Position numbers and translations under genes: made by a program
Source of the DNA: Akanthomyces muscarius
Taxonomy: Eukaryota > Ascomycota > Sordariomycetes > Hypocreales > Cordycipitaceae
Reading direction: 5' to 3'
Length of the DNA stretch: 64,000 bases
Assembly: GCF_028009165.1 (NCBI RefSeq)
Contig: NC_079242.1
Location: forward strand, 4,216,001 to 4,280,000
In this document: piece by piece, positions 10,739 to 22,727 of the stretch
How the letters are laid out: every line of letters begins with the position of its first letter
Position numbering within the stretch: the first letter of the stretch is position 1
The notes under the pieces: model-generated
What the model saw: the letters and a program-made list of their open reading frames with translations, nothing else
Databases searched by the model: none
Told to the model about the DNA's origin: nothing

Positions 10739-11373
10739 CGAGATGTTACAAATGCATTGATGCACAACTCTAGCAAATTCGGTCTTCATCGCTCCCTCGG
10801 TCGGCATTTGGCAAAGTAGCTATCGCAAAGCCGTCGCGCCCCATGAACGGTATCAGCACACCAGATAGAATTGTCGCCATCTTAACGTTGGGCAATGGCT
10901 TTACAATGCGAGTTGATTCAGCAGCAACAAATAAATAAATGAGTCCTCTGAGAAATTATCACTTCTGCTATCACTGAGATTGCACATTGTTCTGGGGCGT
11001 TTGAAGCACTCGAGACGCATTACACTGCGATTATTCGCATCTGGCAGCACTCAGGCAGAAGCTGCACCCAGGGAGATTGTGTGGTACCGAGTCAGTGGTT
11101 TGAGTGAGCAGCTCTGGCCAACACTCTGTGGGGCTCGGGCTATTCTGATCTGTGCTTACGTGACCAGACTGCGAGCAGGTCGCGTTAGCTGTATCGCAAA
11201 GCTAACGTGCATCGGGTAATATCCGGCAACTTGCCATTTCTGTTTGCTCGCCCTTCCAGCACTGTTTTCGCCTCTCCGTCTGTGTGCCACCAAGCTGCCA
11301 GGAAACATCAACAAACGCAGCTTCTAGCCATCCTTTGTTATCCCAATTCATCCAACTCCAAAATCTCAGCAAG
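10739..11373. other. Intergenic: upstream of the Tra2-like gene
   Basis: Tandem arrangement: 3' UTR of NAT3, then the promoter and 5' UTR of the Tra2-like gene. A pyrimidine-rich leader near 11235-11370 precedes the ATG. No gene seen. Confidence 0.5.
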
Positions 11374-12613
11374 ATGGCAAGTGCAGCAATGGATTACGAG
11401 GCGCCCAATGGCGATCGCTACGACGGTAAGATCTCCCAGTCCTCTAACGTGTCCGCAATCCAACTGCTAACTTTTCCTCTGCGCATAGATGAAGCTCCTC
11501 GCTATGAACGTGATAACCGGAGCGCTTCACCCCGTCCTGGCCGAGATGAAATCGACACTGGGCGTCGCCGTTCCGCTTCGCCTACGGCGCATCCTGACAG
11601 GTTTGTACAAATACTCCAGCTGACAAGTGGATGCCTAACTAATTATTGTGTTGAAGAGGCTCCAAGGAAACCTCTGCTCCCAAGGACGATGATGATGGCG
11701 CTGTCAACCCCGGCTCTAACCTCTTCGTGACTGGCATTCACCCTCGTCTGTCAGAGGCTGAAGTTACGAAGATGTTCGAGAAATACGGCGATGTTGAGAA
11801 ATGTCAGATCATGAAAGATCCTCATTCCAAGGAATCGCGTGGTTTTGGTTTCGTCAAAATGGTCACTCCAGAGCAGGCTGACGCGGCCAGGGAGGGTCTA
11901 CAAGGAGAGGTGATTGAAGGTCGTACTTTGAGCATCGAGAAAGCTCGCAGAGCTCGGCCTCGCACTCCTACCCCGGGCAAATACTTTGGACCCCCCAAGA
12001 GAGGTAAGTCATGGTATTATGCATCAATGGACTCTCTGTGCTAATAGTGAACTTAGACCCACGCCCCCGATTCGAGGACCGTCGCCGTGGAGGCTATGGC
12101 GGTGGCCAAGGCCGTGATGACGGGTATCGCTCTCGCGGCTACGACCGAGGCGGCGCCGACCGGGGTGGCTACGACCGAGGCTACGAGCGCCGCTACGATG
12201 ACCGCGGTGGCTATGATCGCTCCAACGAGCGCTCCGGCTACGAGCGTGGCTACCGTGAGGACAGACGTTACGATGAGCGAGCAGGATATGGCAGGGACTA
12301 CGAACGTGGTGGTTACGACCGCCGCGACCGCGATGAAAACTATGGCCGTGAAAGGCACGGTGGACGCGATGACCGTGAGCGCCATGCCCCACGTGGCGGT
12401 GCCGGCGGCTATGACCGTGAGAGATATGATCGTCAAGGCGACCGTGATGGTGGCCGCCCCCGTGAACCTGCTGCTGGAGGCTCTGGCGGATATACTGATT
12501 CCGCGTCGCGTTCTGAGCCACGAGAACAATATGGAGGTATGAACTAATGATGGACGTTTGTATTTGCCTACAGAAACTAATACTGTATAGGTGCCGACGC
12601 CACGATGCGATGA
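11374..12613 (+). CDS. Transformer-2-like SR-type RNA-binding protein
   Basis: Nuclear RNA-binding protein of the Tra2 type, expected to act in pre-mRNA splicing. Exons 11374..11425, 11489..11600, 11657..12003 and 12057..12536 are followed by a probable 12591..12613. One RRM (SNLFVTGIHPRLSEAEVTKM as RNP2 and following helix, RGFGFVKMVT as RNP1) is flanked by an N-terminal RS-like segment and a C-terminal region of repeated Arg-Gly-Gly-Tyr-Asp units. The family linker after the RRM (ARPRTPTPGKYFG) is present. If the last intron (12537..12590, GTATGA to ATAG, branch CTAAT) is not spliced, the protein stops at 12547 (333 aa, ending YGGMN). If spliced, it ends GADATMR. I favour splicing because the unspliced stop falls inside a consensus donor. 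Confidence 0.85.
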
Positions 12614-13980
12614 GCTCATTTCAACGCAGTCGTACCGCTCTCAACCGCCGTATTTAGGCCCTGTATAGTTTTCCCTTTCCTCTGGACTACTCGTGCTTAA
12701 AGCCCTTTGTTCTATCTTTTCTTTCCTTTGTCTTTCAATCTCTCCCGCACACAACTGCGAACGCTACGGACAACATTATTTCTGGTCGAGAAACTGCTTA
12801 TCCAGGGGTTTTCCGCAATTGCGACGGCTAGAAGAGAATATTCGAGAATACGCGACTTCATCCAAGAAATTGGTAATTGTTTAGGCATGTCAGTTTTGCG
12901 ACAACGGGGATACATGTGCACCGCATTTGGCAGCTTTCGGACTTTGCAAATCAAAACTCTTCATCACCCACGCATTCTGCGACTGCGTCTTTAATAGCAT
13001 TTACAACCACCGCTCAGAAAACGTCAGATTGGGCATGTCACGATGTGAACCATGGACCAAATAAAAGTCGACTAGGACGCCGTTAATTTTTTACTACTTT
13101 GAATTCCATTCACCACGCCATGCCTCGTCTCGGATCGTCGACCTCTCGGCTTCCATCGCACAGCCATGAAAAGCACACAGCCAGAACATACGCGCTGGCA
13201 TCGAACAAAAGATCGTAAATTTCCGCCCTTGCCTGCTTTTCTCGTCAACTACTTCACATCATTTTCGCTGCTGTCGACTTTGCCGCCGACGATATTGAGC
13301 ACATTCGCACACTCGGTCCATTTGCGACATGATTGACTTCCCACCCTGCGATTGGCCGCTTAATTGTCACCACTATCAGCGCTTTTCCTTCAGTCGGACC
13401 AGCCTTGAAATGCCGCGGTTTCACAGACGCTATGACAAGGCAAAGCGAATAGCAGGTTTATACATCGATCTAGCAAGGTACGTGGTGATGTCACTGGAGT
13501 AAGCTGCCTCGCTCTTGTTGTTCCTGAAACAAAGACCAGCGGATTCTAAGTAGACCCGCGGAGCTGCGAGCGTCTTCACGCCGGTTGCTGCCCTATTACT
13601 TCTTCCTTCTCAGGCTACCGACCCTTGCCACATGTCCCCTGAACGTACAAATTTCACATACAAAGTCTCATGATTCAGCCAGTCGACCGTAGTTATTCCA
13701 GATGACTCCCAACCACTCATCACCACGCTCTCGCAGGTTCACACGCTCATTTCTGCTGGTGTCAGTGTAGAGACCAACTCGATATCATTTGGTCGCTCCA
13801 TGGTATAACTGTAATGCTTCAAACTTGAAATAGTAGCAACTCTTAATAGAGTATCGGGTGACATTATCCATGTCACGCCAATCCAAGACGGCTGCATATA
13901 TATATGATCGTGGGAGTGAATTACACGCTTTCCTCAGCGTCCATTTATTTATGCGTACTGGGAGTCCATTCCGAATCAAT
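12614..13980. other. Intergenic, convergent 3' ends, unusually long
   Basis: Lies between the stops of the Tra2-like gene and SEC39, so no promoter is required here, yet it is 1.37 kb. It contains a pyrimidine-rich stretch at about 13220-13330 followed by one short ORF, listed separately. Nothing else supportable. Confidence 0.5.
13329..13502 (+). CDS. Possible short ORF behind a leader-like pyrimidine tract
   Basis: 57 codons starting MIDFPPCDWPLN, basic toward the end. The upstream 100 nt resemble fungal 5' leaders (CT-rich). A GTACGT donor at 13478 and AG sites downstream could extend or change the end. No family recognised; it may be noncoding. Confidence 0.15.
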   Translation: MIDFPPCDWPLNCHHYQRFSFSRTSLEMPRFHRRYDKAKRIAGLYIDLARYVVMSLE

Positions 13981-16808
13981 TCACTCATTCCCAGCTCTTC
14001 CCCCATTAACATTTGCACCAATGAGCCAACTGACACCAGATACCAGTGTCCCGGTGGCTGCTTCCCGTAGTTGATCCCTTTTCCTTGTTCGAGATCCAGG
14101 TTGCTCATGCGACGTATCGCCATTTCCGGCCGGCGGCGGCATACCCTGAAGGCTGGACAGAGCCGTGAGATTTCGTTGCGCGATCCTCGCAGTAGCTCGA
14201 GAAAGATCGAACAGCGACATGGGTGCCTCCTCTCCCTGCCTTGCCGCTGTACTAGCCGTCATATTGCGAGATGGTAGGGCTGTTCGCTGCACCGGAGGTT
14301 CGAAATTACCTGGTAGTGCGCTGAAGTCTCCCGCAGCATCCCACGCCACCTCATTTGCAGCTTCCTCTCTGATTGCTGAATCCAGCTGCTCTTCACATCT
14401 CCTGAAGCTCTTTAAGATTTGCTGGAGTTCTGCTGGTGGGGCAGCCCGAACTGCCGTAGCTAGGCACTCAATTCTTTGATCAAGGTGTCGTACTTCAGGA
14501 TTGCCACTCGCTGTTCCCAGGTGAGTCGGCTGTTGTGATCGCTCAGTCCGAATATACTGTCCGGCTTTCAGTGCTGCCACCCAGGACCATGTATCGGATA
14601 GCGCATCAACAGGACCCGATCTGGGTGTCGCTCCATTCCCGAGTCGGCTCACAACGTATGAGTAAGCTGTTTCAAAGTCATCCTCGTTTAATGCCGCTTC
14701 AATGCACATTGCCACTATGCGCTTCTCGGCAATAAAAAGCCTCTGCTCGACCTCCGGAAGCGTTGCTGCTACCCTCGCCGACGAGGCAGGTGATGTCAGG
14801 CCAGCGTGTACCATATTAGCCCCCATTTCCAAAAACTCCTGCAGGCGTGTGTAGGCTTTCGGATTCTGGTTCAGCACTTTCTCTATGATGATGATTGGAT
14901 CAGAGTGTACCCGAAGTACAACTGGGCTGAAAGGTTCGCCTTGCTTGAGAACAAGGCGGTAGTCGCTCAGCGCATGGCTAGCTTTGAGAAGCGCCTCTAC
15001 TCGTTTGACGGATGGTGATGATTTCTCTAGCATTGCTGGGAGAGAATGAATTCTACACTGACTTTAGCGGCCGAGGGTGCAGCTCCGAAGACGGGGCGAA
15101 TACTCACATCTCATCACATTTCTTCAGTCCACCGCGAGTTCTGTTCGGATTCGATGCATTGTCAAACGCGTTTAGAGCAGATTTGTAGACAGCATCCTGA
15201 AGCTTGTCTCGAGCCAGGGGTGGGTTTTTGGCATCTCCATATATCGCTCTTGATAATGAATATCCTGCGTAATATTAGCGTGTCTTCTTTTTATCTGTCA
15301 GACTGTTCGAGCGTCATACTTGACTTCGATAGTAGAGTTTTCAGAATTTCAGTCTCAATATGTTCCCTAGAGACCATACCCAAGGGCCCACAGCTATGTC
15401 GCGACAGTTCTGTGATTTCGGCATCGTACCCCCAATTCGAAAGCCATATAATCGCATCTCTTGAGCGTTGCCAGTAGCTATCATCGTCCCGGGGTGCTTG
15501 GCTGGCTAGCCCTCGAAGCAACTTGCTGAGCTCGCTTCTTTGCTCTCTTTCATCGCCGATAAATAGTAGGTCCCCTGCTTTCCGCACAGACCATGGCACG
15601 CCGAAGGATGTGGAAATGTAGGCGCTAATTGTGAGAGCCGTAATCAAATCTAGGGATTCCGGTGTGGCTGAGGTGAGAGGATTCGATGTTGTGAGTAAGT
15701 CGTGACGCATGCAGGTGGCCATCTTGGCATCGCCGCTGAGTGTCGTTTTAAAGACTGGCAAGAGTGAGAAGTCCGACAATATTTCCTCCAAGGTTGTCGA
15801 TGACTCTGTTTTATCAAGTCGTTTGCGCGTTGCGCGACACACCTGATATGAGCTCCGTAGGGCTTCTTCACTTGACTCGGGGATGCTGTATACACAGGCA
15901 ACCGCCGTGGTAGCATATGTCTTCTCGAGATATTGGGTCCTGTCCTCCGAAAGGCTCATTATAATATTCTCGCCAAAGTATACGTCGCGTGGACCGTTCC
16001 AGTGCTTGAGCGCACCAACCGCACTAGCCCACGATTTTGTTGCCCATGACAGCATAGTATCCTGGACTTGTTCCCATCCCGGACACGTCAGTTCCATGCT
16101 GCCCTCTGATGCGGTTTCTTGTTTCCAGCGCATATCATTATGAAGCCATGGTGCAACCAATTCTCGGAGGTCTCGGCCAGTGGCCTCTCCATCACCCTCG
16201 GTAGATTGGGAAAGTAAATATATCGCCGCAGTCCGGTCCGGCAGGTTTTCGAACTCGGACAGTGTATATCTTGGTGAAGTATTGATGTGGTTTTGGCAAT
16301 TTCGTCTCACGAATGGAAATACCGTCGATGCCGCCCAGCATTTAATAGGAGGACAATAGTCGAGAAATGGTTGGAGGAGTTCAGGCAGCTGCGACAGAGC
16401 CCCCACTTCGGTGTTGATTCTGTACGTTCTTTGGAAAAGGAATTCGTGGAGAAGACCATCGACTGTACCGTTTCCTAGGTCGTAACTCTGTTTGCGCAGC
16501 GATATGAGGCGGAGTTTCGTGGCCTTTTTTATCGCAGCTTCGTCGCTCAGGGTGTCGACCGAGCAGGTATCTAGTTCGACTTCGGCTTGGGCTCGCAATT
16601 GTCCGGCGGAGAGGTCACGAAGAAACTCAGTGTAAGTGCGCGGCTCCGCTGTCTCCGGGAGATATGTAAGAAGAACGCGAAGTATAATCTCCGGTCGCAA
16701 AACGTGGGCGTTTTGTATCGTAAGGAAAGCTAGCTTGCCAATGTCGCTTTGGGCTGCCAAGAGCGCTGCCAGCAGCAAAACTTTGGCTGGCGATAGCTCC
16801 TTGCCCAT
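13981..16808 (-). CDS. SEC39: Sec39 domain protein, Dsl1 tethering complex subunit
   Basis: Peripheral ER protein of the Dsl1 complex (Dsl1-Tip20-Sec39), which tethers Golgi-derived COPI vesicles at the ER and stabilises ER SNAREs. Exons 15320..16808, 15108..15264 and 13981..15052 have two 55-nt introns (GTATGA and GTGAGT donors), giving 905 aa. The start MGKELSPAKVLLLAALLAAQ is the usual family N-terminus. The long open frame upstream of it reads through the promoter. The middle exon supplies the conserved string RYSLSRAIYGDAKNPPL and NPNRTRGGLKKCDE, which appear only after splicing. The C-terminus carries SWLIGANVNGG. The protein is all-helical with no membrane span, as expected. It is divergent from NDUFS5, 403 nt apart. 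Confidence 0.92.
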
Positions 16809-17211
16809 CCTGGATACCCTTACTGTGTCCCGTTTGCAAATACCGATTGCAAAGTTCCCGCAATGTCGCTGCTCTGTCAGATTTGCATAAACGACGGCTT
16901 CGCCTTGCGTCGTTCTGCCAGCACCTGTGACGCCTGTAAGCGTGTTCTGTTCCAATATGCGTCTACGGGGGGCATGCGCTTGAAAGGGTACTAGAGTGGG
17001 CACCATCGGGGATATGGCATAATCGATGCGTCTCTAACATAGATACCTAAATCATTAGTAATGCACCCCATCATTTTTTTGGTACACCTGCTAGCAACCT
17101 TCCATTTAGCCGATTATTCTCCGAATTTCAGCTGCCATCTCCCACGACTACAGACACTCAGACTCATTCAACACGAATCTTGAATCTGACAACAGTAGCA
17201 ATTCGATCACA
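16809..17211. promoter_or_regulatory. Shared promoter region of SEC39 and NDUFS5
   Basis: Divergent starts 403 nt apart. The last about 60 nt before NDUFS5 are a CA/CT-rich leader. No ORF with coding character; the open frame extending from SEC39 is judged non-coding. Confidence 0.4.
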
Positions 17212-17642
17212 ATGGCGTCCGGATATGGAATGCATGGAGGTTTGTTGCCTAAATAAAGACAGCCACTATTCCATTGGGGGGTATTAACCTGTTTCCAGGC
17301 GTTGGCCGCTGCTTCTCCTTCTGGCAAGAGGTGATGGGCTGCTATGTTGTCAACACCTCCTCCGAGGACGACTCCGGCAAGAGGAAGTGCGTTTTAGCAC
17401 TCGAGGACTACTATGAGTGTTTACATCATAAGAAAGAGGTTTGTCATGGCACAACAGGGCCAGCAGTGTAATACAGTTATGCTAACAACGTGCAGCATGC
17501 CAGAGCTTTGGCTATGCAAGCTGCGTATGCCCGATCCGGGGCCGCCACCGCACGAGACGATGCGCCGAGCGCGAAACAAATACGCAGTTTGGGCTTACTG
17601 GGGAAGGAAGACGAATCAAAGCAACTCTTGGGGCGTGATTAG
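17212..17642 (+). CDS. NADH:ubiquinone oxidoreductase (complex I) NDUFS5-type subunit
   Basis: Small accessory subunit of mitochondrial complex I on the intermembrane-space side. Exons 17212..17239, 17299..17438 and 17496..17642 have introns of 59 and 57 nt, giving 104 aa (MASGYGMHGGVGRCF...). It has the twin CX9C signature: CFSFWQEVMGC and CVLALEDYYEC. The two pairs form disulfides on import by Mia40. After splicing the C-terminal exon reads HARALAMQAAYARSG, typical of the fungal subunit. The third exon was too short and fragmented to stand out as an ORF but continues the frame exactly. No cleavable presequence, as usual for CX9C proteins. The gene is followed by the large gene-free interval. 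Confidence 0.9.
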
Positions 17643-17797
17643 GTGAGGTGGGTGTTTGCGCTGGCAGTTGCGGCGACATACGGACTGCTGTCCACGCAGC
17701 TAATTGAGACACTTCCTTATATGTCATTGTGTACTTCGCTAGCATATATGGGCTCAGTGGCTTGCAACATGCCCGCAGGGGGCCGGACATAGATTGA

Positions 17798-18670
17798 ATG
17801 ATGTTAAGCACAAGACAGGCGTTCCTTGATTGGGAATGTATCATGCTGATGTCCGTCCTCGTTGATTCACCTGGATACGTGACGTGGTCCTACGCGTTGC
17901 TATCAATGTTGGTATTCTGGCGCAGCTTTTTTCTATGTGCCTACGACATATGTTCGTGCGCGACGCATGATTCACTATGTGTCCGGCTTTGTTTTGGGTT
18001 GTGGACCAAGACTGTATGCCTTCCTCCCTCCCGGGCGTCTGGCGATATACGCTCGGTTTTTATAACGTCGCTGTTTTCCGATTCTGCAATATATTTTTTG
18101 TTAGCTCCTGGGCCAACTACTGTTTCGAAGCCCTCTGGTTTTCCTCTTGTCAGGGCAAACGCTGCAGAGCTGTTAGCTTCTTGTGTTCTGCTAGGGCCTT
18201 CCCGTGGTCTGCTCGCGGCGCTGGAATCTGCACCACCTTCCAGTCAACGTGCTGTTGTGGTTAATTTGCCGCCCGGTGCCTCTATCGTCCCCGTTCCGCT
18301 AAGTTTTGTGGACAACACTACCATGTGTTTCGGTGGCGTGCCTACCTTTGTATCAGGCACGTTATCGCGCTGTTCTGTCGGGAGCTACGCGTATGCTTTG
18401 CATGTTACATGTTATCAATATGTTCCAGTAATTAACCAGTCTCCTTCTCATGATCCAACTGCCACTGAGCTACCGTTGTTAGAGTGCTGGTGTTGGTACG
18501 TGTCGAAAAGGCGCACTGGGCAGGGCGGTTTGTGTATCGAGTGTATTGGTTTTTTGTATGCGCATATCTTACCGTCGTCTATGGTAGATATATACTCGGC
18601 GATGTTCTCTCGCAACAGAGATGACAGTTCAAGTTGGGTTGCTGCATTGTTTATCATACAGTCAGATTGA
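17798..18670 (+). CDS. 290-codon open frame of doubtful coding status
   Basis: Starts with two ATG codons 156 nt after the NDUFS5 stop. The product is Cys-, Ser- and Leu-rich with several hydrophobic stretches (for example SYALLSMLVFWRSFFLCAYD) but no recognisable domain. The plus strand here is poor in A and rich in T, which removes most stop codons by composition alone. That is the simplest explanation for the length. Reported because a 290-codon frame is still long. Confidence 0.12.
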   Translation: MMLSTRQAFLDWECIMLMSVLVDSPGYVTWSYALLSMLVFWRSFFLCAYDICSCATHDSLCVRLCFGLWTKTVCLPPSRASGDIRSVFITSLFSDSAIYFLLAPGPTTVSKPSGFPLVRANAAELLASCVLLGPSRGLLAALESAPPSSQRAVVVNLPPGASIVPVPLSFVDNTTMCFGGVPTFVSGTLSRCSVGSYAYALHVTCYQYVPVINQSPSHDPTATELPLLECWCWYVSKRRTGQGGLCIECIGFLYAHILPSSMVDIYSAMFSRNRDDSSSWVAALFIIQSD

Positions 18671-21600
18671 GCTGTGTGAGGGCACCTGGACAAACTGGTG
18701 TCATTTTCGCAAGCACTGTCGAGGTAGTCCATTCATTTCGGGCCTGCAAAATTGATACAGGCACCTAGTTACCAACCAATAGCAGCAGACAAATGCCAAG
18801 TGAGTTACATGCGAGAGATCGCAAAAGCTCAGTCGCGCTGCCATGCGGCACGCTGACCATGCAGGCTACCCTATACAGCACCAGTGATGTACGAGTAACG
18901 CAGCGACTTGGATGTGGTACCAGGGCGGTTTAACAGTGCACCTAGGACTAGCTAGCCACGTTGAGAGAAGAGTCGTCTGGTTTGTTGCTTAAAACAGTAT
19001 ACATTAGATCCGCTGACATGGTGATCTGTATACTCGTTAATCGGGAAGCGAGCGGGCGATGCAGAGGTAGGTGGTAGGCTAGGGCCACACATATCATGTA
19101 CGCACAGCCTCTGAGAGGTACAGAACCACCAAGGAAGCCAAATGGATAGCACATGTTTCCGGATGCTTAAAGCAATGAAACGAAAGCGTGCGTGCAATCC
19201 ATTGATGTCCAACATAATCTGTACGCGTGCACACAAACCTTCAAGAGGCATCACGAACGTTAGACATAGCCCCCCCCAACACTGAAAGCCTCACGTAGCA
19301 TCAGTGCGGTATTTTATCGACACACCCTAACCGACTTTTGTTTTCTCTTTCCCTTCCGGCTGACCGGTACGGTGGCTCGGGCTCTAAAACCAGGTCCCCG
19401 GTTCAGCGACTGACGTAACACCGTTCGCGTACAGAGCCATTGATAATTGCGGGGCTCTGACACCAACTATGGCACACAAGGGACATAGCTGATTGGTCCA
19501 AATACGCACTGCTGTGCAGAAACCCCATGTAGAATAGTGCAAGACTATCCTGCCCTGCGCACACAGTATTCCAACCGTTCCTTACCCCAGCCTACTGGTA
19601 GTCATGGAGCCAGATTGCCAGACTAGCTTGGCCACCTCAGCATCGACTTGAGCCCTGCCGGCTGAGTTTCCCACCGGAGCGGGAGTAACGCCGAGTACCC
19701 CTGCCCTTGAGATTGTCCGCGAGGGCCACGAGCAAGAACGCAGTTGCACGGATAGCCCGCGAGCATTCGCTTCAAGCTCTTCTGCCAATACCAGTCGAGT
19801 GTTCAATGCTTCGGCCGGCAATAAACGGCCGTTGGGGGTGACGAGACAAGAGAGAAATTGGACAGGAAAAAGATGATGAGACAGAACGGTTGGCAGTGCC
19901 GGCGCGATGGATGGGCGTGACTGGAGGAGAAGACACCAGGGTACAGATTACAGCGAGGATACGACAGTGCTAAGGACACCCCAGTGTGAACAAACTACCC
20001 GGAAAGGAGATAAGCGAGGACCGGTACGTCCAGATCGCTGGGTCAGCTACTAAGCACACAAAGACAGGACGTACAGAGCGACCCAGGACACAGAAAAAAA
20101 AAAGGGTAAATACATGCAGACAAGACGCCGTGCGCAGTAGAGAAAACCATAAAGATAAAATGAGAAAGCTACTGTCTGCAATCCGTACTGAAAGGTAAAT
20201 GAGGCGAGCCTGCGCCACCATGAATACTCCATGGACGAGAAAATCTGCTGGCCGTGGCCAGCGTCGAGATGTAAAATGGCGTTTGCTATGCGCGGATAGA
20301 ACATACAGGTGTGCAAAGAGAAATACGAATTCAAGATATGAATCGCTGGTAAACACCAGACTGGTATAGTTGCGGCATTGACACGAGCGCAAGCACGAAA
20401 TAGTAGGTGGCTGAGGATGCCTCTCCATTGGTCTCACGCAGCAGCAAGCCATGATTGGCTGTCTACTTTTGGTATGTACAAGCACACGTACCAATCAGCT
20501 CGGGCAGCTGGCAGCTGGTAAACCAACTGGGTACTGAATATTGTTGCCTGGCACCTGGTAAGCCTCTGAGCCATGATCGCTAGCGTTGCGGTGAGCAGAG
20601 CTGTAGAATTAGGGCCTGAATTTTGAGCTGCGTCAGATGGGTCACTGTCTCAGTGCCCAACAACCTATTGGTAAGTGTCGGGCAAGCCGCCTGCCACTGT
20701 ACTGACGCAACGCCAGAACGTCTACAGGCGGTGCCTGCACGTCTTCATCCAGCCTCGCCGCATCTCATTGAAAACACATGCCATGAAGAGTATTGAGCAG
20801 CAGCACACACCAGGAGTGGGCACTATGCTGCACAATATAGGCTGCAGGTGCAGCGGGAGACAAGATGGCAGTGATGTTTTTGTATTACTGATATAAAGCT
20901 AATGATTCTGGCGGCAAAGAGTAAATAGTAGAGACTACGGCAGCTCGTCCAGACCGGTATCTCAGGGGACGGGAAGTGAGGTAAGACAGAAGAGTTGTGG
21001 AAGGGCAACGCTGTGTGCGCCGGACCCTGGCGCGTGGGTTGGGTTGCCAGCCAAGCTCTGCTAACAGGCGGGCGGCCCAGCCAGCTGGTTGGTGCTGGTG
21101 GGCTGTGGCACCTGGGGCGTTTCCTCTGAGCATGTACGGTGACCTCAGCGGCACCGCCTTTTAGTGCGCAGAGGCCAGCACAGCTGGCTCTCACATTTGT
21201 ACATTGACCGACGCCCGAAAAATGTCGGTCGGGAGTCGCACTCCGGAGCGCCACAAGCCAACGGTGCTGCGTCTGACAAGGGCCACAAAAACGCCGCGGA
21301 ACGGTCAATAGGGCCAAGGGTGGGCCTGGACCACCAGTAAGCCAGCAGTGGCCAGTACCGGCGAGGAGGAAAATGAGGGAGCGGGCCAGCATAAAAGTGC
21401 AGGCACAGTGGACGCACCCCCCCCCTTGGCCGTCCAGGGATGACATGTTATGCACCGAACGTTTAAGCGGTCGTCGGGTGGGTGACTGGTCCACTTTCAA
21501 CGCAGCCCCAGCGCTGGTGTCGCCATAATAACTAATCACGGTACGGATATTTGGGACTACCGGTATTGTACTGAGTAGGCCCTTGCCCCAAGGCAGCATC

Positions 21601-22714
21601 GCAGCCAAGCAGCGAGCGGGTTTTCATGTTCCTCGGCGCCTGGCTCAGGCCAGCCAGCACAGGATGAACCGAGGAATGGCCAATGGGTCGCCAAGATATT
21701 CTCGTACTGTGCAGTACAGTGCGTACGGCAAAACGGGAGGCGAGATGGAACGCAGGAAGCTCGCGCAGGTCCAGGTGATGAGATGTCTGCCAGTAGCATC
21801 CACGGGCCAATGCCTCCCTTTGTCCGCGCACAAGCAGCTTCGTAGCGGCCCAAAAATGTTGACGAGGCTTGGAGGGCGAATGCACCTTCCCCACATCTAC
21901 CGCGCAGACGGCACAGCATTGTTACACACGTGAGCCGCGTACTGGCCCTGGCTAGAGCGGCCCTCTTCCTTTCTCCATCTCAACATAGTATGTGTACCAA
22001 TCAATACTCCGTACCGGTACCGCACATTGGGCATTTCACAACGGTTTTCTACCAGAGACCTGGGCCGGCCGGGGTGGCTTGTTCCAAAGTGGTACGAGGC
22101 GTCGTAGCCGGAGCCAATGACGAGCCAGTTGAAAGCCCGACCATCAATTCCGATTACTGATGCAGGCACTGGACTAGCCAGGATGGGCAAGCGTCAACGG
22201 TGAGGCCCCATATCACAGTGCACGCCCACCCGCACCCAAGCTGATTCAAGACCGTTCCCTCGGGCGTGGAATCAATGCGAGAACCGTCTAGCCGGCCGGC
22301 ATGCAGAGTGTCCCGTCATATATCACCTGGCAAGGATTGGTGCCAGACGATGTGGGATTGTTGACCCAGTATCTGCATCATCGTACGTGCAGTCGTGCTA
22401 GATGTACGGAGTACAGCAGCGGCAAGAAAGCGGTCATGTTTTACCGCGTCGAGCCTGACGCGCCATCTCCCGTCTGGCACGGAAATTGGTGCAACAGGGA
22501 ATGGCGAACAAATGCCTAAATTAGCAGTGCGAGTATCGCGATTGAGCCAGCAAGTCTTCGTTCTGAAGAACACATGATGTGAAGGCAGCTGGTGATGCGC
22601 TACGGACACGGGCGGAGAAAGGGGGGACAACTGTTTAGAATCGGAGAACAAAACTAAAATAAAACACAAAACAAGGCTTGGCCTTTGGGAGACCGTTGCG
22701 ATTCTGCGGCCGAG

Positions 22715-22727
22715 CCCCCCCCCCCCC
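22715..22727. repeat. Poly-C tract (13 nt)
   Basis: Homopolymer inside the gene-free interval, seen directly. Confidence 0.9.

Noticed and set aside
12024..12619. Long His/Arg-rich and Ala/Val-rich ORFs antisense or out of frame to the Tra2-like RGG region
   Set aside because: Shadows of the repetitive Arg-Gly-Tyr-Asp coding sequence.
21532..21933. Three overlapping ORFs of about 120 codons on both strands in the gene-free interval
   Set aside because: All overlap each other, none has motifs or splice partners, and GC-rich sequence favours such frames.
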